Below are positions 7,628 through 16,084 of a stretch of 64,000 nucleotides of DNA, piece by piece (within the stretch, counting starts at the first letter, position 1; every line of letters starts with the position of its first letter). The position numbers were made by a program, and so were the translations under genes. Source of the stretch: Anaerolineales bacterium. Lineage in GTDB: Bacteria > Chloroflexota > Anaerolineae > Anaerolineales > Villigracilaceae. The notes beneath the pieces were generated by a model. It searched no databases and was not told the origin of the DNA. It saw only the letters and a list, made by a program, of their open reading frames with translations. The stretch spans positions 248,001 through 312,000 of the forward strand of contig JAUQXA010000024.1 in the NCBI GenBank assembly GCA_030834895.1. Direction: 5' to 3'.

Positions 7628-9640
7628 TCACTCCACCCACTGCGCTCCCCAATCCGGTTCGGGATGGTTGGTAAGTTGGACTTGATTGGTTCCGTCTGCG
7701 CGCATAATGTAGAGGTCCGCCTGGTCGTCGTTGCGAAGCGAATTGAAGACAATGTATCTTCCGTCCGGTGAGTAAGTTGCGCCCGCGTTGTTGCCGCCAT
7801 CGGTGAGTTGGGTATAAGCCCCGTCTGCAACTTCGAGCTTGAAAATATTTTTGTCACTGTAAGTACCAGCATAAATCAAAAGGCTTTTGCTGTCAGGCGA
7901 CCAATCGAGACTGCCGCCGATTCCCTGTAGTCCCTGCGAAATGCGGACGTGATTCTTTCCCTCTGTGTTCATCGTGAAGATTTCATATTCCTGCGGCACA
8001 CCAACAGACATGGCATAGGCGATCTTCTCGCCATCCGGTGACCAGGCAACTGCGACGATGGTATCAGGTCCAGCGTAAACCGGATGCGGGTTCAACCCGT
8101 CCGCGTTGACCATCCAAATGGAGGCGGGTCCATCCCCGGCGCGATTGACAAAGACGATTCTGCGTCCGTCTGGCGAATAATCCGGCGAGACAACATTCCC
8201 AACATTCTCGGTAATTTGAATGAGCTGTTTTTCGCCAAAAATCAACAGATACAAGTCAAACGGTCCTTTGCGGTTGGATGCAAACAGCAAGGCGTTGCCA
8301 TCAGGTGTAAAGACGGGATAATAATTGCTTGCCTCCATGTCGGAGAGCTGGATCAATCCGCTGCCGTCACGATTGATCATGCAAATCTGGTTGTAATCTC
8401 CGCGCGTGCATGTGAAGGCAATGCGCCCACCAAATGGGTGAGTGGGTTTGGGGAGCGGAGTATATGTCGGCGGCGGCGTGTAATCCGCGGCGAAGGGTGT
8501 GAATTGAATTGGCGTGGGGATTGTCGAAACAGGCGCGGGCCGCACGAACCAGAACAGGGATGCAAAACCTGCCAGCATGAGAAAGATAAAAGCCGACATG
8601 ATCCCAATTCTCAATCTGCTCCTTTGGGATTTTACCTTTGTCATTTCCACCAGACGGTCTTCCAGCGGCGGCACGTTCTGGTCAATGATGCTGGATTTTG
8701 GCAGTGGTAAGAATTCCCAGCCTTCGAGAAGGTTTGAGGTGACGGGAGCAGCTGCCTGCCCTGAGCGCGTCGAAGGGTCGGCGCGAAGCGGGATTTCATC
8801 CACAGATGAACGTGCGGCAAGCGCCAGGGATGAAAGTAGTTCGATTGTGGATTTCAGCCTGTCATCTGGCTTTTTTCGCAATGCCCAAAGCAACATTCGC
8901 GAAAAGTGGTCAGGGATTTCCTTGTTCAAGGAAACAGGAGCTGGTGGCGTGACCTCAAGGTGAACCCGCTTGATTGCCTCCTCTTTTTTCGGCGCGGACT
9001 TGCCGTTGATCCATGCGCCTGTTGCAAGTTGATAGAGGAGAACTGCCAGCGCGTAAGTGTCCGACGCGGGGGTGGGTGATTGAAAGTTGAGCTGCTCGGG
9101 CGAAGTGTACAGGTGCGGGTAATTTCCCCATTTGCCATACTCGACTGTTGTTCCCACTTGCCGCGCCGTGCCGATACCACCTAAAAAGATTTCACCCTGC
9201 TTATTGACACGGATCAATTCAGGCGCGAGTTTGCGGTGTAGATAATTTTGTTTGTGCAGGGTTTCGAGGGCTGTACAAAGGGACTTGGCGTAAATCAGCA
9301 CTTCCGGGATTTCCAACGGCGCCCTGTCTAGTATTTCAACAAGGGAGGGACCGTCGATCCACTCTTCCAGTAGAAAAGCCAGGGTGGGAGTTTGATACAA
9401 ACCAAGGTAGGGGACAAGATGTGGATTGCCGGAAATGACACGCAGTCTCGCGGATTCCGCATCGAGACTTTTGAGCGCTTCTGCGTTTTCGTAGATTAAC
9501 CTGGGCAGCAGGGTCAACGCCAGCGGCTTGTTGCCGCGTGTGTCGGTTGCGCGGTATAGCTCCCCAAGGGGCGTGACCGTGACGAATTCCTCCACATGGT
9601 ATTGATTAAGAAACGTCTGACCCGGTTGCAACGGTGGCAT
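7628..9640 (-). CDS. Membrane pseudokinase with extracellular TolB/WD40-like beta-propeller
   Basis: Residues about 10-275 have the Ser/Thr kinase fold, with TSPEQ and SDTYALAVLLYQLATG conserved in the C-lobe. The catalytic residues are missing: HRD is HRK (LHRKLAPELI), the DFG site reads LGGIGTA, and the VAIK lysine position reads LALTLLP. It is therefore probably a pseudokinase. A TM helix (about 348-368) leads to an extracytoplasmic six-bladed propeller of PD40/TolB repeats (YSPDGRRIVF, WSPDGEKIAY and so on). Likely role: a sensor or scaffold linking an outside ligand to cytoplasmic partners. A repeat-derived peptide (DPSTRSGQA) lies in the linker. A TAGAAT box 6 nt before ATG suggests leaderless expression. 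Confidence 0.85.
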   Translation of the reverse strand: MPPLQPGQTFLNQYHVEEFVTVTPLGELYRATDTRGNKPLALTLLPRLIYENAEALKSLDAESARLRVISGNPHLVPYLGLYQTPTLAFLLEEWIDGPSLVEILDRAPLEIPEVLIYAKSLCTALETLHKQNYLHRKLAPELIRVNKQGEIFLGGIGTARQVGTTVEYGKWGNYPHLYTSPEQLNFQSPTPASDTYALAVLLYQLATGAWINGKSAPKKEEAIKRVHLEVTPPAPVSLNKEIPDHFSRMLLWALRKKPDDRLKSTIELLSSLALAARSSVDEIPLRADPSTRSGQAAAPVTSNLLEGWEFLPLPKSSIIDQNVPPLEDRLVEMTKVKSQRSRLRIGIMSAFIFLMLAGFASLFWFVRPAPVSTIPTPIQFTPFAADYTPPPTYTPLPKPTHPFGGRIAFTCTRGDYNQICMINRDGSGLIQLSDMEASNYYPVFTPDGNALLFASNRKGPFDLYLLIFGEKQLIQITENVGNVVSPDYSPDGRRIVFVNRAGDGPASIWMVNADGLNPHPVYAGPDTIVAVAWSPDGEKIAYAMSVGVPQEYEIFTMNTEGKNHVRISQGLQGIGGSLDWSPDSKSLLIYAGTYSDKNIFKLEVADGAYTQLTDGGNNAGATYSPDGRYIVFNSLRNDDQADLYIMRADGTNQVQLTNHPEPDWGAQWVE
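8759..8777. repeat. REP-like palindrome inserted in frame in the pseudokinase gene
   Basis: CCCTGAGCGCGTCGAAGGG, with inverted ends CCCT/AGGG, encodes part of DPSTRSGQA in the linker before the TM helix. Related sequences lie at 13574-13596 and 14629-14641. The peptide is a recurrent signature of such elements in coding regions of many environmental bacteria. Confidence 0.65.
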
Positions 9641-9646
9641 GTGGCG

Positions 9647-9652
9647 ATTCTA
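9647..9652 (-). promoter_or_regulatory. -10 box of the pseudokinase gene (leaderless)
   Basis: TAGAAT on the minus strand ends 6 nt before the ATG at 9640; no ribosome binding site is present. Confidence 0.5.
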
Positions 9653-9679
9653 ATTCAAATCGGCGCAATCCGGACAAGG

Positions 9680-9685
9680 TATAAT
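9680..9685 (+). promoter_or_regulatory. -10 box of the acyltransferase gene (leaderless)
   Basis: A consensus TATAAT ends 6 nt before the ATG at 9692. It diverges from the pseudokinase promoter 28 nt away. A TTCAAA hexamer 20 nt upstream is a weak -35 candidate. Confidence 0.55.
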
Positions 9686-9691
9686 TTCGGC

Positions 9692-10693
9692 ATGAAAACT
9701 TCCCCTCCATTGGTTTTACGCTGGGTGGATTTGGTCCGCGTACTTGGCGCGTTTCTCGTGGTTGTGGCGCACATTTCGTTTTCTGGAAGCGGATCGCCGC
9801 TGGTCTCCACCTATTATTTTGTCCTGTCGCGCATTGCGGTCCCGCTGTTCTTCATGGTCAGCGGATTTTTGCTGCTGGGAAAGCAGGAATCCTATACCGA
9901 CTTCTTTCGCAAACGTGCCTTGAAAGTGTTCGTGCCGTTTTTGGTCTGGTCTGTGATTTACATGTTGTGGAAAAGGGAGGGCTTCGACCAGCCTTTTTCT
10001 TTGAAAATTGTGGCAAGCTATTTGATAAAAATTGTGCGTGGTCCGCGTGAAAACCATTTGTGGTTTTTCTACGCTTTAATCGGCTTGTACTTGTTTACGC
10101 CCATCCTGCGGGTCTTTGTCTCGAAGGCGACCCTGCGTGACCTGTTTTACTTTTGCGGACTTTGGTTCCTGGTTGTCCCCGTGTTTTCATTCTTGCAGGA
10201 GTTTACTCCCATCAAGATTGGCTTTGAGTTATATCTTGTTGCCGGATATTCGGGATATTTTGTGCTCGGCTATTTGCTGGGGAAGTTGCAATTTGCCCGT
10301 TCGCACTTGGTCGGGTTGGTCATCCTATTCCTGTTTCTGTCCATCGGGTCGACGTTGCTGGATACCCGACTGGAATCGGAATATTTCGCCAGCTACTTGA
10401 GCATGAACATCGTGCTAATGACTGCTTTTGCATTCATCCTGCTGAAAGAGGTTCAAGTTGATGACCGGCTGAATCGGATATTTGACCCTTTGAGCCGTGC
10501 CAGCTTCGGCATTTATCTGGCCCACGTCATCGTGCTAGCCGAACTCGAAAAGCTGCCCGTTGTCAGCGCTTGGTTTTCGATGGGTTCCTCGGTTTACATG
10601 ATTCCCCTGCTGGGATTGATGGTCTTTCTTGTGTCTTTTATTGTGGTGGCGATCATTCAGAAAATCCCGGTGTTGCGCTGGATCGTGCCGTAG
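9692..10693 (+). CDS. Acyltransferase 3 family membrane protein
   Basis: The 333-aa protein has about ten TM helices. The opening LRWVDLVRVLGAFLVVVAHI with its conserved His (near residue 28), and RIAVPLFFMVSGFLLL near 47-62, are typical of the OafA/WecH/NodX family, which O-acetylates or otherwise acylates cell-surface sugars. The start is taken at 9692 because a TATAAT box lies 6 nt upstream; an in-frame ATG at 9596 would extend into the pseudokinase gene. No glycan gene cluster surrounds it, so the acceptor is unknown. Confidence 0.85.
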   Translation: MKTSPPLVLRWVDLVRVLGAFLVVVAHISFSGSGSPLVSTYYFVLSRIAVPLFFMVSGFLLLGKQESYTDFFRKRALKVFVPFLVWSVIYMLWKREGFDQPFSLKIVASYLIKIVRGPRENHLWFFYALIGLYLFTPILRVFVSKATLRDLFYFCGLWFLVVPVFSFLQEFTPIKIGFELYLVAGYSGYFVLGYLLGKLQFARSHLVGLVILFLFLSIGSTLLDTRLESEYFASYLSMNIVLMTAFAFILLKEVQVDDRLNRIFDPLSRASFGIYLAHVIVLAELEKLPVVSAWFSMGSSVYMIPLLGLMVFLVSFIVVAIIQKIPVLRWIVP

Positions 10694-10698
10694 CCTGA

Positions 10699-10899
10699 TT
10701 ACAAAGCCCAGGCGAGCATCAAGCCGAAGATTGCAACAACTAACCCGAGGTGAAGAAACAGGTTGGTTGTTGCAAGAAAATTACCGGGGACGATAAACTG
10801 AAGCAGCAGGTTGATCAAGATCAAGATAAGTCCGATGATGGGGAGCAATCCCTTGCGGTGAGCCAGGAATTCAGACGCGCGATCCAAAAATTTAGACAT
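10699..10899 (-). CDS. Small two-TM membrane protein
   Basis: The 66-aa protein has a short basic N-terminus (MSKFLDRASEFLAHRKG) and two hydrophobic segments (about 19-38 and 43-65). I do not recognise a named family with certainty. Its ATG overlaps the hflX stop codon (TAATG), so translation is coupled and the gene is very probably real. Confidence 0.7.
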   Translation of the reverse strand: MSKFLDRASEFLAHRKGLLPIIGLILILINLLLQFIVPGNFLATTNLFLHLGLVVAIFGLMLAWAL

Positions 10900-12278
10900 T
10901 ATTTCTCCTCGATAACTTCCTCTTCTTCAAAATCATCCAGCACTTCACGGGTTTCCATGGGCTGCGCATGCCAGGGGGCAAATTGAGCCAGCAGCCTGCC
11001 GGGGATGCGTCCCTGCATGACCATGCCGCCACGTTCGTGTTCGACGAGTTCAACCTGCCCCAACTCGTGGAAAAGGGAGATCAACGCCCCTTGTTTGTAT
11101 GGCAGCCGCACATGGACAGGAACATAAGATTCGAATAATTCCTGCCGGATCAGATGCAGCAGATCATTAATGCCAGTCCCTTCAATGGCGGAGACGGAAA
11201 CCGACTTGGGGTAATCCTTTAAAATTTCACGCGCCTGCTCGGGGTTTTGCAGCAGGTCGGATTTGTTCAGCGCTGTGACCATTGGGATGTGACTCGCGTC
11301 GATCTCTCCCAACGTCTCCTGCACCGCCTCGAACTGATCAAGCGCGTTGGAATGGGATATGTCCACCACATGCAAAAGCAAGTCCGCTTCAGCGATTTCC
11401 TCCAGCGTGGCATGGAAAGCGGCAATCAATGTGGTGGGGAGTTTCTGGATGAAGCCGACTGTGTCGGTAAAAAGGGCCAGGTCATCGCCGGGGAGTTGTA
11501 CGCGACGGGTGGTTGGGTCGAGCGTGGCAAACAACTGGTCGGCGGCGTAAACTTCGGACTTGGATATCTGGTTGAGCAAGGTGGATTTACCGGCATTCGT
11601 GTAGCCAACAATGGCAACTATTGGGATGCGTGAGCGTTTGCGGTGAGCGCGGTATCTCATCCGGTGCGCTTCCACTTTTTCGAGTTCACGCTTGATGTGG
11701 GTAATGCGTTTGCGGATGACGCGCCTGTCTACTTCCAACTGGGTTTCGCCGGGACCGCGCAAGCCGACGCCGCCTGTCGCGCCTGTGCGCCCGCCGCCGC
11801 CACCAGCCTGACGTTCGAGATGGGTCCAGGCTCCGGTCAGGCGTGGAAGATTGTACTCATATTGGGCAAGCTCCACCTGCAACATACCTTCGCTGGTGTG
11901 AGCATGCTGGGCAAAGATATCCAGGATGAGTGTGGTGCGGTCGATCAAGCGGATGTTCTTTCCAAGCGCCTTTTGCAACTCACGTTGGTGGCGCGGGGAG
12001 AGTTCGTCGTCAAAGATGACCACGTCGGCGAGTGTTTCCTCTGCAAGCGCTTTTAATTCCTCCACTTTTCCAGGACCGATGTAGGTCTCCACGTTGGGAC
12101 GGTCGAGTTTTTGAGTGAGTTCGCCGACTACATCCACGCCTGCGGTGTCGGCAAGCAAAGTCAGTTCGGTTAGAGAATCTTCAAGCGCAAGCAGTTGTTT
12201 GTTTCCGCGGACCTCAACGCCAACAAGGAAGGCGCGTTCACGCGGCGGGGTTGTCGGTAGGGGGATTTTCTTTGCCAA
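10899..12278 (-). CDS. hflX: GTPase HflX
   Basis: The 459-aa protein has the HflX N-terminal domain (GPGKVEELKALA near residue 74), the Gly-rich linker (QAGGGGGRTGATGG), and a G domain with G1 GYTNAGKST, G3 DTVGF and G4 NKSD. HflX binds the 50S subunit and splits stalled ribosomes during stress. The ATG at 12278 lies 41 nt inside the preceding kinase gene, and the small membrane gene overlaps its end, so the three form a coupled operon. Confidence 0.95.
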   Translation of the reverse strand: MAKKIPLPTTPPRERAFLVGVEVRGNKQLLALEDSLTELTLLADTAGVDVVGELTQKLDRPNVETYIGPGKVEELKALAEETLADVVIFDDELSPRHQRELQKALGKNIRLIDRTTLILDIFAQHAHTSEGMLQVELAQYEYNLPRLTGAWTHLERQAGGGGGRTGATGGVGLRGPGETQLEVDRRVIRKRITHIKRELEKVEAHRMRYRAHRKRSRIPIVAIVGYTNAGKSTLLNQISKSEVYAADQLFATLDPTTRRVQLPGDDLALFTDTVGFIQKLPTTLIAAFHATLEEIAEADLLLHVVDISHSNALDQFEAVQETLGEIDASHIPMVTALNKSDLLQNPEQAREILKDYPKSVSVSAIEGTGINDLLHLIRQELFESYVPVHVRLPYKQGALISLFHELGQVELVEHERGGMVMQGRIPGRLLAQFAPWHAQPMETREVLDDFEEEEVIEEK

Positions 12279-13518
12279 TGGTTTCCGTTTCCAATTCTTG
12301 TTTTGTCTGCTCGAACGGGCCGAAGAACTTTGTGATCAGCGGGTCCGTTGCCTCGGTTCGGGTGGGGATGAGTATGTGGAAGGTCGAGCCTTTTAATTTT
12401 ACTTCGTCATGACCTTCGGACTCGACCCAGATCGTGCCACCATGCGCTTCGATGATGCCGCGCGTGATGGGCAACCCCAGGCCTGGCCCGCCGCCTTTAA
12501 ACTTGGTCTTTCCGCTGGAGTGCAGGTCTGTCCTGCCCAATTGACCAAACTTATCGAAGATCAGCGCTTGATTCTCTGCCGAGATGCCGATGCCTGTATC
12601 GGTGACGGTGATTTCAACAAAGCCCGGCAACAGCCGCCCGTCGACGGCGATTGTGCCGCCGTCAGGGGTGAATTTGACGGCGTTGACGGCGACGTTGTAG
12701 AGCGCCTGATAGAGTCGTTCAGCGTCACCGTAAATCATCAAGTCGCTTCCATCAAAGCGGTTGACAGTCAGCGTTTGTCCGCGGCTTGCAACAGTTTTCT
12801 TTAGTTCGTTTTCTAGCAGATTCAATAAATGACTGACCCATAAAGGCTGGATATTGAGGGTCAGCAGGTGGTTGTCGATTAACGAGACATCGATCATATC
12901 ATCGATGATTTCACGCAGGCGCAGGATGCCTTTGTTGACTCCCTTGAGCAGGCTGTTGATGGAGGACTGGTCGGGCTGTTCCGCCATGTCCACCATCATG
13001 GTGGTGTAGCCTTCGATGAGGGTGAGCGGGGTTTTTAGTTCATGCGCCGCCACCGAAATGAATTTGGACTTGTTGCGGTCCAACTGCTGGAGTTTTTCCT
13101 GCGTCTGGTTCAATTCACTGGAGATGTGCGCCACGCGGGTTTCCATCTCATAGCGGACGACCACGCTCAAGCTGTGAGTGAAGACCGGGATGACCGCCGC
13201 GAGCAGTTCCAGAGCGTCCGTTTCGCCCAGGTTTTCGCGCGCCACCTGAATGGTCAGCCCGGTCATGCGGTTGAGGATGAATGAGACTTCGTAAGCGCCT
13301 TCGTCGAGGTTGCTCTCAGTGGGCGAGTGTCCCCAATCGTAGAGGATCGGGTCGAGCCAGGCGGTGTCGCCTGTGTTGACGGTTTGCTCGAGCAGGTCGT
13401 AAAAGCGTTCCAACTGCTCCACAAAGCCGACGCGAACACCTTCCCCCTGTGCCAGTTCGCGGGAGATGCGTTCCATCCATTGTGTGCGGATTTGTTTTAA
13501 GGAGTCGCGGATTGCCAT
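12238..13518 (-). CDS. Soluble sensor histidine kinase
   Basis: The 426-aa protein has no TM helix. The N-terminal 140 residues are helical and could be a globin- or RsbR-like sensor region, but I cannot name it. A coiled coil leads to a HisKA domain with H-box VAAHELKTPLTLIEGY (His near 161), then an HATPase_c domain with N box (NVAVNAVKF), G1 DTGIGIS and G2 GGGPGLGLPI. No response regulator gene is adjacent; hflX overlaps its 3' end, suggesting that the kinase and ribosome rescue respond to the same stress. A TAAACT box 7 nt upstream of ATG suggests a leaderless mRNA. Confidence 0.88.
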   Translation of the reverse strand: MAIRDSLKQIRTQWMERISRELAQGEGVRVGFVEQLERFYDLLEQTVNTGDTAWLDPILYDWGHSPTESNLDEGAYEVSFILNRMTGLTIQVARENLGETDALELLAAVIPVFTHSLSVVVRYEMETRVAHISSELNQTQEKLQQLDRNKSKFISVAAHELKTPLTLIEGYTTMMVDMAEQPDQSSINSLLKGVNKGILRLREIIDDMIDVSLIDNHLLTLNIQPLWVSHLLNLLENELKKTVASRGQTLTVNRFDGSDLMIYGDAERLYQALYNVAVNAVKFTPDGGTIAVDGRLLPGFVEITVTDTGIGISAENQALIFDKFGQLGRTDLHSSGKTKFKGGGPGLGLPITRGIIEAHGGTIWVESEGHDEVKLKGSTFHILIPTRTEATDPLITKFFGPFEQTKQELETETIGKENPPTDNPAA

Positions 13519-13525
13519 TGCGTTA

Positions 13526-13531
13526 AGTTTA
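13526..13531 (-). promoter_or_regulatory. -10 box of the histidine kinase-hflX operon (leaderless)
   Basis: TAAACT on the minus strand ends 7 nt before the ATG at 13518; no Shine-Dalgarno sequence. Confidence 0.45.
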
Positions 13532-13573
13532 CGCCTTGTTTGGAGTTTTGACCATATCTTGTGGGATATTTTC

Positions 13574-13628
13574 GTCCTGAGCGTTAGTCGAAGGACAATC
13601 TCCTTCTGCGCTTCGGCTACGCTCAGCG
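13574..13628. repeat. Two adjacent REP-like palindromes
   Basis: GTCCTGAGCG...TCGAAGGAC (13574-13596, inverted ends GTCCT/AGGAC) is followed by CTTCGGCTACGCTCAGCG (13611-13628). Both belong to the CCTGAGC...TCGAAGG family. The second overlaps the 3' end of the M28 peptidase gene. Confidence 0.6.
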
Positions 13629-14552
13629 CGGATTATCCTTAATCCATTTCAACAGCGTATCACCGACGGCTTGCAGGGATTCGGCGGAAACCTTATCAGG
13701 CGTATCCTGTGTGGTGTGCCAGTAGGGATACTCGAAGTCGATGATGTCCACGGCGGGGATGCCTTTTTCGAGGAAGGGGGTATGGTCGTCCAACATGCTG
13801 AACTTTTCCTCGTTGATGAATTTGTCGGCGTAGCCGAGGCTTGCGGCGGCAGACCAGATTTCAGCGCGGATCTCTTTGTTTGAATTCTTTTCGAGATAGA
13901 TGTTCAAGTCTGCGTCGCCGATCATATCCACGATGACGACGGCCCGCGGCTGGACTTTGATTTCCTCGGCAAAGGCGCGCGAGCCGAGAATCCAGTCCCA
14001 GCCTTCGATGTTGCCGTTGTCTTCAGTGTCGAAGAAGACCAGCCAGGTGGGGACAGAGTCTTCGGGCAGGGTCCGTGCGAGTTCAAGCAAAACTGCCACG
14101 CCCGATGCGCCGTCGTTGGCGCCGGGGACGGGCATGGCTTGCATGCCCGGCGTCGGGTCGTGGTCGGCATACATGCGGGTGTCGTAGTGTGCGCCGAGGA
14201 TGATCTGCGGGGACTCGTTGTTCCGCTTTGCGATGATATTGTAGATGGGATGTCCCATGCGTTGGGTCCGCTGGACTTCAACGACCCAACCAGCGGACTC
14301 CAACTCGGCGCGAATCCACTCGCGGATTTTTTCATGTCCCGCCGTGCCAACGATGCGCGGACCAAAGTCCACCTGCGTTTGCAAGTCGGCCAAAGCGCGG
14401 GAACCATCGAAGGAGGCGGGTTTTGCCTTGGTTGGCGTCGCAAACGCAGTGGCAGTCTCGCGGCTGGCAAACGAAGCGGCGTAGAGTCCGAGGACGAGAA
14501 TCAGCAGAATCCCGGTGATTGTCAAATAAATGGTGACGGATCGTTTGTTCAT
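13623..14552 (-). CDS. Secreted or membrane-anchored M28 metallopeptidase, glutaminyl-cyclase-like
   Basis: The 309-aa protein has an N-terminal signal anchor (about 8-28). Zinc-ligand motifs of M28 are visible: GAHYDTR (near 120), GANDGASGVAVLLELA (near 144), the acidic FFDTEDNG (near 173) and DDHTPF (near 256). FDTEDNGNIEGWDWILGSR resembles glutaminyl-peptide cyclotransferases more than aminopeptidases, so either N-terminal pyroglutamate formation or aminopeptidase activity is possible. It is transcribed toward the histidine kinase gene, from which repeats separate it. The last codons lie in repeat sequence. Confidence 0.85.
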   Translation of the reverse strand: MNKRSVTIYLTITGILLILVLGLYAASFASRETATAFATPTKAKPASFDGSRALADLQTQVDFGPRIVGTAGHEKIREWIRAELESAGWVVEVQRTQRMGHPIYNIIAKRNNESPQIILGAHYDTRMYADHDPTPGMQAMPVPGANDGASGVAVLLELARTLPEDSVPTWLVFFDTEDNGNIEGWDWILGSRAFAEEIKVQPRAVVIVDMIGDADLNIYLEKNSNKEIRAEIWSAAASLGYADKFINEEKFSMLDDHTPFLEKGIPAVDIIDFEYPYWHTTQDTPDKVSAESLQAVGDTLLKWIKDNPR

Positions 14553-14568
14553 GGTTGTCCTAGTTATG

Positions 14569-15984
14569 TCACTCTGAAGGAGCGCTCTTCGCGACAGAAG
14601 AGTCTTGGATTCCAGGGTAGAGACCCTTCGCTTCGCTCAGGGAATCATGATTTGAGATTAAATATTCTTTCAATACATCCAAGGCGCGGTCGGCGTAGAG
14701 TTGACCTCGTTCGCGTTTGCCGGTTTTCTGCTCGAAGGCCAGCGGGGGGAGGATGCCGAAGTTGGCTTTCATAGGCTGGAAGTCTTTGAGGTCGGCGTGG
14801 GTGATGTAGTGACAGAGCGCGCCGAGCATGGTTTCCTGCGGAAGCGTGAGCGGGGACTCTCCATCAAGCAGCCGCGCCGCGTTGATGCCCGCCAGCGCTC
14901 CCGTGGCGATGTTGCCCATGTAGCCTTCCACGCCCGTGATCTGCCCGGCGAAGAAAAGGTCGTCGCGGGTGATGTGCTGGAGGGTGGGGCGCAGCAACTT
15001 GGGCGAGGCGATGAAGGTGTTGCGGTGCATTTGTCCGTAGCGCTCGAACTCGGCCTGTTCGAGTCCGGGGATCATGCGCAGGACGCGCTTTTGTTCGGGG
15101 AACTTGAGGTTGGTCTGGAAGCCGACGAGGTTGTACAAGCTGCCGGCGAGGTTATCCTGCCTGAGCTGGACGACGGCATACGGACGCCTGCCCGTGCGCG
15201 GGTCGCGCAGTCCGACGGGTCGCATCGGTCCGAAGGCGAGGGAATCAACTCCACGCGCGGCGATCACCTCGACGGGCAGACAGCCCTCGAAGAATTGTCC
15301 CGCTTTTACGCCAGCCTGAATCGCATTCTCGAAGGAACGCAGTTCGATGCGCTCGGCGTTTTGCAGGCCTGCCACAAAGGCATAATATTCGTCCTTCGTG
15401 AAGGGACAGTTGATGTAGTCGCCTTCATCGGCTTCGCCCTGGTCGTAGCGCGAGGCGCGGAAAGCAATTTCCATGTTGATCGAGTCGGCGTGGACGATGG
15501 GCGCGATTGCGTCGAAGAAGAAGAGATGCTCTTCGCTGCTCAGTTGAGCAATGGACTGCGAGAGGCGTTCGGAGGTGAGCGGTCCGCTGGCGACGATGGC
15601 GGGCGTGTGTGGAATCTCAGTTACTTCCTCGCGGACGATTTCGATGTTCGGATGGGATTGGATTTTCGCGGTGACGCGGCGGGCGAAGTCTTCACGGTCA
15701 ACCGCCAATGCTCCGCCTGCAGGGAGTGATGCGGTTTCGGCGCACTCCAACAGCATGGAGTTCAACTGCCTGAGTTCGTTCTTCAGGATGCCCGAGGCGC
15801 GGTCGGGCAGGTTCGAGCCAAGCGAGTTGGAGCAAACCAGTTCGGCAAGGTCGCCGGTGAGGTGCGCGCCAGTGGGAGTTGCGGGACGCATCTCGTAAAG
15901 ACGTACTTTCAACCCGCGCTGGGCGGCCTGCCAGGCGGCTTCACTGCCCGCCAGCCCGCCGCCGATGATGGTGAGGGAGGTCAT
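14569..15984 (-). CDS. trmFO: Folate-dependent tRNA (uracil-54) methyltransferase TrmFO
   Basis: The 471-aa protein begins with the FAD-binding motif [16 protein letters not shown] and contains [25 protein letters not shown], and the C-terminal [20 protein letters not shown], all diagnostic of TrmFO. It makes ribothymidine-54 in tRNA using methylenetetrahydrofolate. About 25 residues at the C-terminus (from [11 protein letters not shown] on) exceed the normal length and come from a dispersed repeat that replaced the native stop codon. A TAAAAT box 6 nt before ATG suggests leaderless transcription. Confidence 0.96.
   Translation of the reverse strand: MTSLTIIGGGLAGSEAAWQAAQRGLKVRLYEMRPATPTGAHLTGDLAELVCSNSLGSNLPDRASGILKNELRQLNSMLLECAETASLPAGGALAVDREDFARRVTAKIQSHPNIEIVREEVTEIPHTPAIVASGPLTSERLSQSIAQLSSEEHLFFFDAIAPIVHADSINMEIAFRASRYDQGEADEGDYINCPFTKDEYYAFVAGLQNAERIELRSFENAIQAGVKAGQFFEGCLPVEVIAARGVDSLAFGPMRPVGLRDPRTGRRPYAVVQLRQDNLAGSLYNLVGFQTNLKFPEQKRVLRMIPGLEQAEFERYGQMHRNTFIASPKLLRPTLQHITRDDLFFAGQITGVEGYMGNIATGALAGINAARLLDGESPLTLPQETMLGALCHYITHADLKDFQPMKANFGILPPLAFEQKTGKRERGQLYADRALDVLKEYLISNHDSLSEAKGLYPGIQDSSVAKSAPSE
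14573..14645. repeat. Dispersed repeat supplying the C-terminus of TrmFO
   Basis: The sequence from the CACTCTGAAGGAGC end through ACCCTTCGCTTCGCTCAGGG contains smaller inverted pairs (CTCTTCGCGACAGAAGAG; CCCT...AGGG). It matches the general pattern of GTCATTCTGA-type dispersed repeats seen in environmental genomes. It is translated as the last residues of TrmFO. Confidence 0.6.
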
Positions 15985-15990
15985 GAAGGG

Positions 15991-15996
15991 ATTTTA
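15991..15996 (-). promoter_or_regulatory. -10 box of trmFO (leaderless)
   Basis: TAAAAT on the minus strand ends 6 nt before the ATG at 15984. Confidence 0.5.
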
Positions 15997-16078
15997 CCAT
16001 TGGGAATCTTTGCATCATGAGGAATGAATGATTAAATTTGGTTTTTATAGTATGTGTAAAAAAGCCCACAAACTATTG

Positions 16079-16084
16079 TATAAT
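16079..16084 (+). promoter_or_regulatory. -10 box of the nucleotidase gene
   Basis: Consensus TATAAT in AT-rich DNA; the -35 region (GTAAAA) is weak. It implies a 5' leader of about 195 nt. Confidence 0.45.

Noticed and set aside
7628..9640. Active Ser/Thr protein kinase
   Set aside because: The catalytic Lys, the HRD Asp and the DFG Asp are all replaced.
14701..15729. 342-codon open frame on the plus strand opposite trmFO
   Set aside because: It is a mirror of a GC-rich real gene, has low-complexity Gly/Val/Glu composition, no ribosome binding site and no family resemblance.
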